From Chitinophagaceae bacterium UBA3430 (GTDB lineage Bacteria > Bacteroidota > Bacteroidia > Chitinophagales > Chitinophagaceae): 8,593 nt of DNA. Position numbers and translations under genes: made by a program. Below the pieces are notes generated by a model. That model did not search any database and was not told the DNA's origin. It saw only the letters and a program-made list of their open reading frames with translations. The stretch lies in assembly GCA_002378975.1 (NCBI GenBank), contig DFST01000118.1, forward strand, positions 5,292 through 13,884, written 5' to 3'. Below, one piece after another: positions 7,089 through 8,593 of this stretch (the first letter of the stretch is position 1; the number at the start of each line of letters is the position of its first letter).

Positions 7089-8189
7089 TTAATTCGATTT
7101 ATTCAAACACTCCAGAATGGAACTCGCTACGCGTTGATCCGCATTGCGAATAGCCATTCCAGAAATCTGATGACTCATTTTTTCACATCGGCTGGCATCT
7201 GCATTCAGCTCCAACACCCTGTTGATGAGTGTTGACCCGGCTTCTGCATCCCGAACTAGAATCGCAGCACCGGCATTTACCAGTTGCTGCGCATTGACTG
7301 CCTGATGATCCTCTGCGGCCAAGGGGAAAGGCACTAGGATCGCAGGCTTACCCACCACTTGCAACTCAGCAATACTCATCGCGCCGGCACGGGCCACAAC
7401 GATGTCCGCAACTGCGTAAGCCATCGGCATATCCTGAATGAAGGGAAGTCGGATCACGCATTGACTCTTGTCGGAAGGAATGACAGACAGAGACGTATCT
7501 GATTTTCCGGTTTGCCAGATGATCTGCAATCCCGCTTCCGTCAATCGTTGCCATCCGTTATTGAGTGCTTGATTAATGGAACGTGCACCCAAACTGCCGC
7601 CGATCACCAACAAGGTTCTTTTTGCCGGATCCAATCCAAAGGAGCGTAGGGCATCTGCGCGATTGGTATGGGTGGCGGCAATTGATGGACGAACCGGATT
7701 TCCAGTATGGATCATACGATCGGCCGGGAAGAATTTCTCCATACCACTCATACCAGTGAAGATGCGTGTGGCTCGTTTGCCCAACCACTGATTGCTTTTT
7801 CCGGCGTATGAGTTCGACTCATGCAAGAAGGTTGGGATGCCTTGTGATTGGGCATAGCGAAGTACCGGGTAACTGGAATAGCCTCCTACTCCGATCACGG
7901 CGGTTGGACGGAACGCGTGGAATATCGAACGAACCTGCCAGAAGCTGCGGATCAATTTGATGGGCAGTGACAGATTCTTAATCCAGTTTTTGCGATCCAG
8001 GCCAACGATGTCCAATCCCACGATCGCATACCCGGCTTGAGGGATCTTTTCCATTTCCATCTTTCCCTTGGCGCCGATGAACTGAAAAACAGAATCCGGC
8101 TTCAGTGAACGCAAGGCATCTGCAATGGCCAATGCCGGGAAAATATGTCCCCCGGTACCTCCTCCTGCTATGATGAAACGATGAGTCAT
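7089..8189 (-). CDS. murG: Lipid II synthase MurG (UDP-GlcNAc transferase)
   Basis: MurG is a peripheral GT-B glycosyltransferase on the inner face of the membrane. It moves GlcNAc from UDP-GlcNAc onto lipid I to give lipid II, the FtsW substrate. The 366 residues are of normal length. The N-terminal acceptor domain has GGGTGGHI (9-16), GVGGYSSYP (100-108) and HESNSYAGKSN (123-133). The C-terminal donor domain has GGSLGAR (197-203), FIQDMPMAYAVADIVVARAG (250-269) and PFPLAAEDHQ (287-296). Two motifs differ from the E. coli forms as I recall them, HESN for HEQN and GGSL for GGSQ, while the His, Glu, Asn and Ser are kept. The ATG overlaps the ftsW stop (ATGA). The bases ACAAC at -9 to -5 match those before ftsA and ftsZ. 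The gene ends 5 nt before the GTG of murC. Confidence 0.97.
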   Translation of the reverse strand: MTHRFIIAGGGTGGHIFPALAIADALRSLKPDSVFQFIGAKGKMEMEKIPQAGYAIVGLDIVGLDRKNWIKNLSLPIKLIRSFWQVRSIFHAFRPTAVIGVGGYSSYPVLRYAQSQGIPTFLHESNSYAGKSNQWLGKRATRIFTGMSGMEKFFPADRMIHTGNPVRPSIAATHTNRADALRSFGLDPAKRTLLVIGGSLGARSINQALNNGWQRLTEAGLQIIWQTGKSDTSLSVIPSDKSQCVIRLPFIQDMPMAYAVADIVVARAGAMSIAELQVVGKPAILVPFPLAAEDHQAVNAQQLVNAGAAILVRDAEAGSTLINRVLELNADASRCEKMSHQISGMAIRNADQRVASSILECLNKSN

Positions 8190-8593
8190 GCGGGTTGTGG
8201 TTCGGGATTGTTTGTTGATTCAGATTTATCGTTCGATCCTTCTTGTTGTTCAACGTGACGAGCCACGCTCAGAATGATGCCGATTGACAGGCAGGTGAAG
8301 ATGAAGCTAGTTCCGCCCATGCTCACCAGCGGCAAGGTCACGCCGGTAACCGGAAACAGATTTACGGTTACCGCCATATTTGCCATTGCCTGAATGGCGA
8401 GTGTGAAGCTGAGTCCCAATGCCAGAAAAGCACCGAATGCATATGGGCAACGCTTAAAAATTCGAATGCAGCGATAAAGAAAGACCAGATAAACAAACAA
8501 GATGAACGCGCCCCCTATCAATCCATACTCCTCGATGATGATTGCATAGATAAAATCGTTGTAGGCCTGCGGAAGAAAATCGCGGGTGGTGCT
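8186..8593 (-). CDS. ftsW: Lipid II polymerase FtsW, C-terminal part (5' end outside window)
   Basis: FtsW is the SEDS-family peptidoglycan polymerase of the septum, working with a class B penicillin-binding protein. Only the last 135 residues are in the window; the frame is open to the final base. The visible part starts with STTRDFLPQAYNDFIYAII, the conserved SEDS segment, followed by EEYGLIGG. Transmembrane segments lie at about visible residues 25-42, 52-72 and 92-111. Between the last two is the signature ANMAVTVNLFPVTG (71-84) and PLVSMGGTS (88-96). A polar tail of about 25 residues ends the protein. RodA has a similar fold, but the position directly before murG and the short polar tail favour FtsW. 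The stop overlaps the murG start by ATGA. Upstream genes of the cluster, such as murD and mraY, would be expected beyond the window. Confidence 0.95.
   Translation of the reverse strand, partial: STTRDFLPQAYNDFIYAIIIEEYGLIGGAFILFVYLVFLYRCIRIFKRCPYAFGAFLALGLSFTLAIQAMANMAVTVNLFPVTGVTLPLVSMGGTSFIFTCLSIGIILSVARHVEQQEGSNDKSESTNNPEPQPA

Overview
The window is part of a division and cell wall (dcw) cluster from a member of the Bacteroidota, most likely near Chitinophagales. The phylum call rests on four things: the gene order ftsW-murG-murC-ftsQ-ftsA-ftsZ with no ddl or murB inserted, an FtsZ start (MIHFDLPKEKSSILKVIGVG) that I recognise from that group, a very long FtsZ C-terminal linker, and A-rich leaders with no Shine-Dalgarno sequence. 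No database search was possible, so the placement is by recall of family sequences.

Layout. Positions 1-1355 (+ strand) hold the 3' part of an ABC transporter ATPase gene and a complete ABC-2 type permease gene, 2 nt apart. Positions 1356-1429 are a 74-nt convergent intergenic region with two hairpins that fit intrinsic terminators for leftward transcription. From 8593 down to 1430 (- strand) run six genes in one direction: ftsW (cut by the window end), murG, murC, ftsQ, ftsA and ftsZ. ftsW/murG and murC/ftsQ overlap by ATGA; murG/murC are 5 nt apart, ftsQ/ftsA 22 nt and ftsA/ftsZ 53 nt. No promoter was recognised inside this run, so the genes are probably read from upstream of the window and end at the hairpins after ftsZ. 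No gene-free stretch exceeds 300 bases.

How the genes work together. MurC adds L-Ala to UDP-MurNAc in the cytoplasm. MurG adds GlcNAc to lipid I at the inner membrane face to give lipid II. FtsW polymerises lipid II at the septum. FtsZ forms the cytoplasmic ring, FtsA ties it to the membrane, and FtsQ links the ring to the periplasmic part of the divisome. The ABC pair is a separate convergent unit of unknown substrate.

This is a conserved core locus, and I see no sign of a mobile element, CRISPR array, RNA gene or new system. The points most worth a second look are small: a leader motif (ACAAC at -9 to -5) shared by ftsZ, ftsA and murG, the tandem hairpins closing the cluster, a palindrome just upstream of ftsZ, and the long acidic FtsZ linker.
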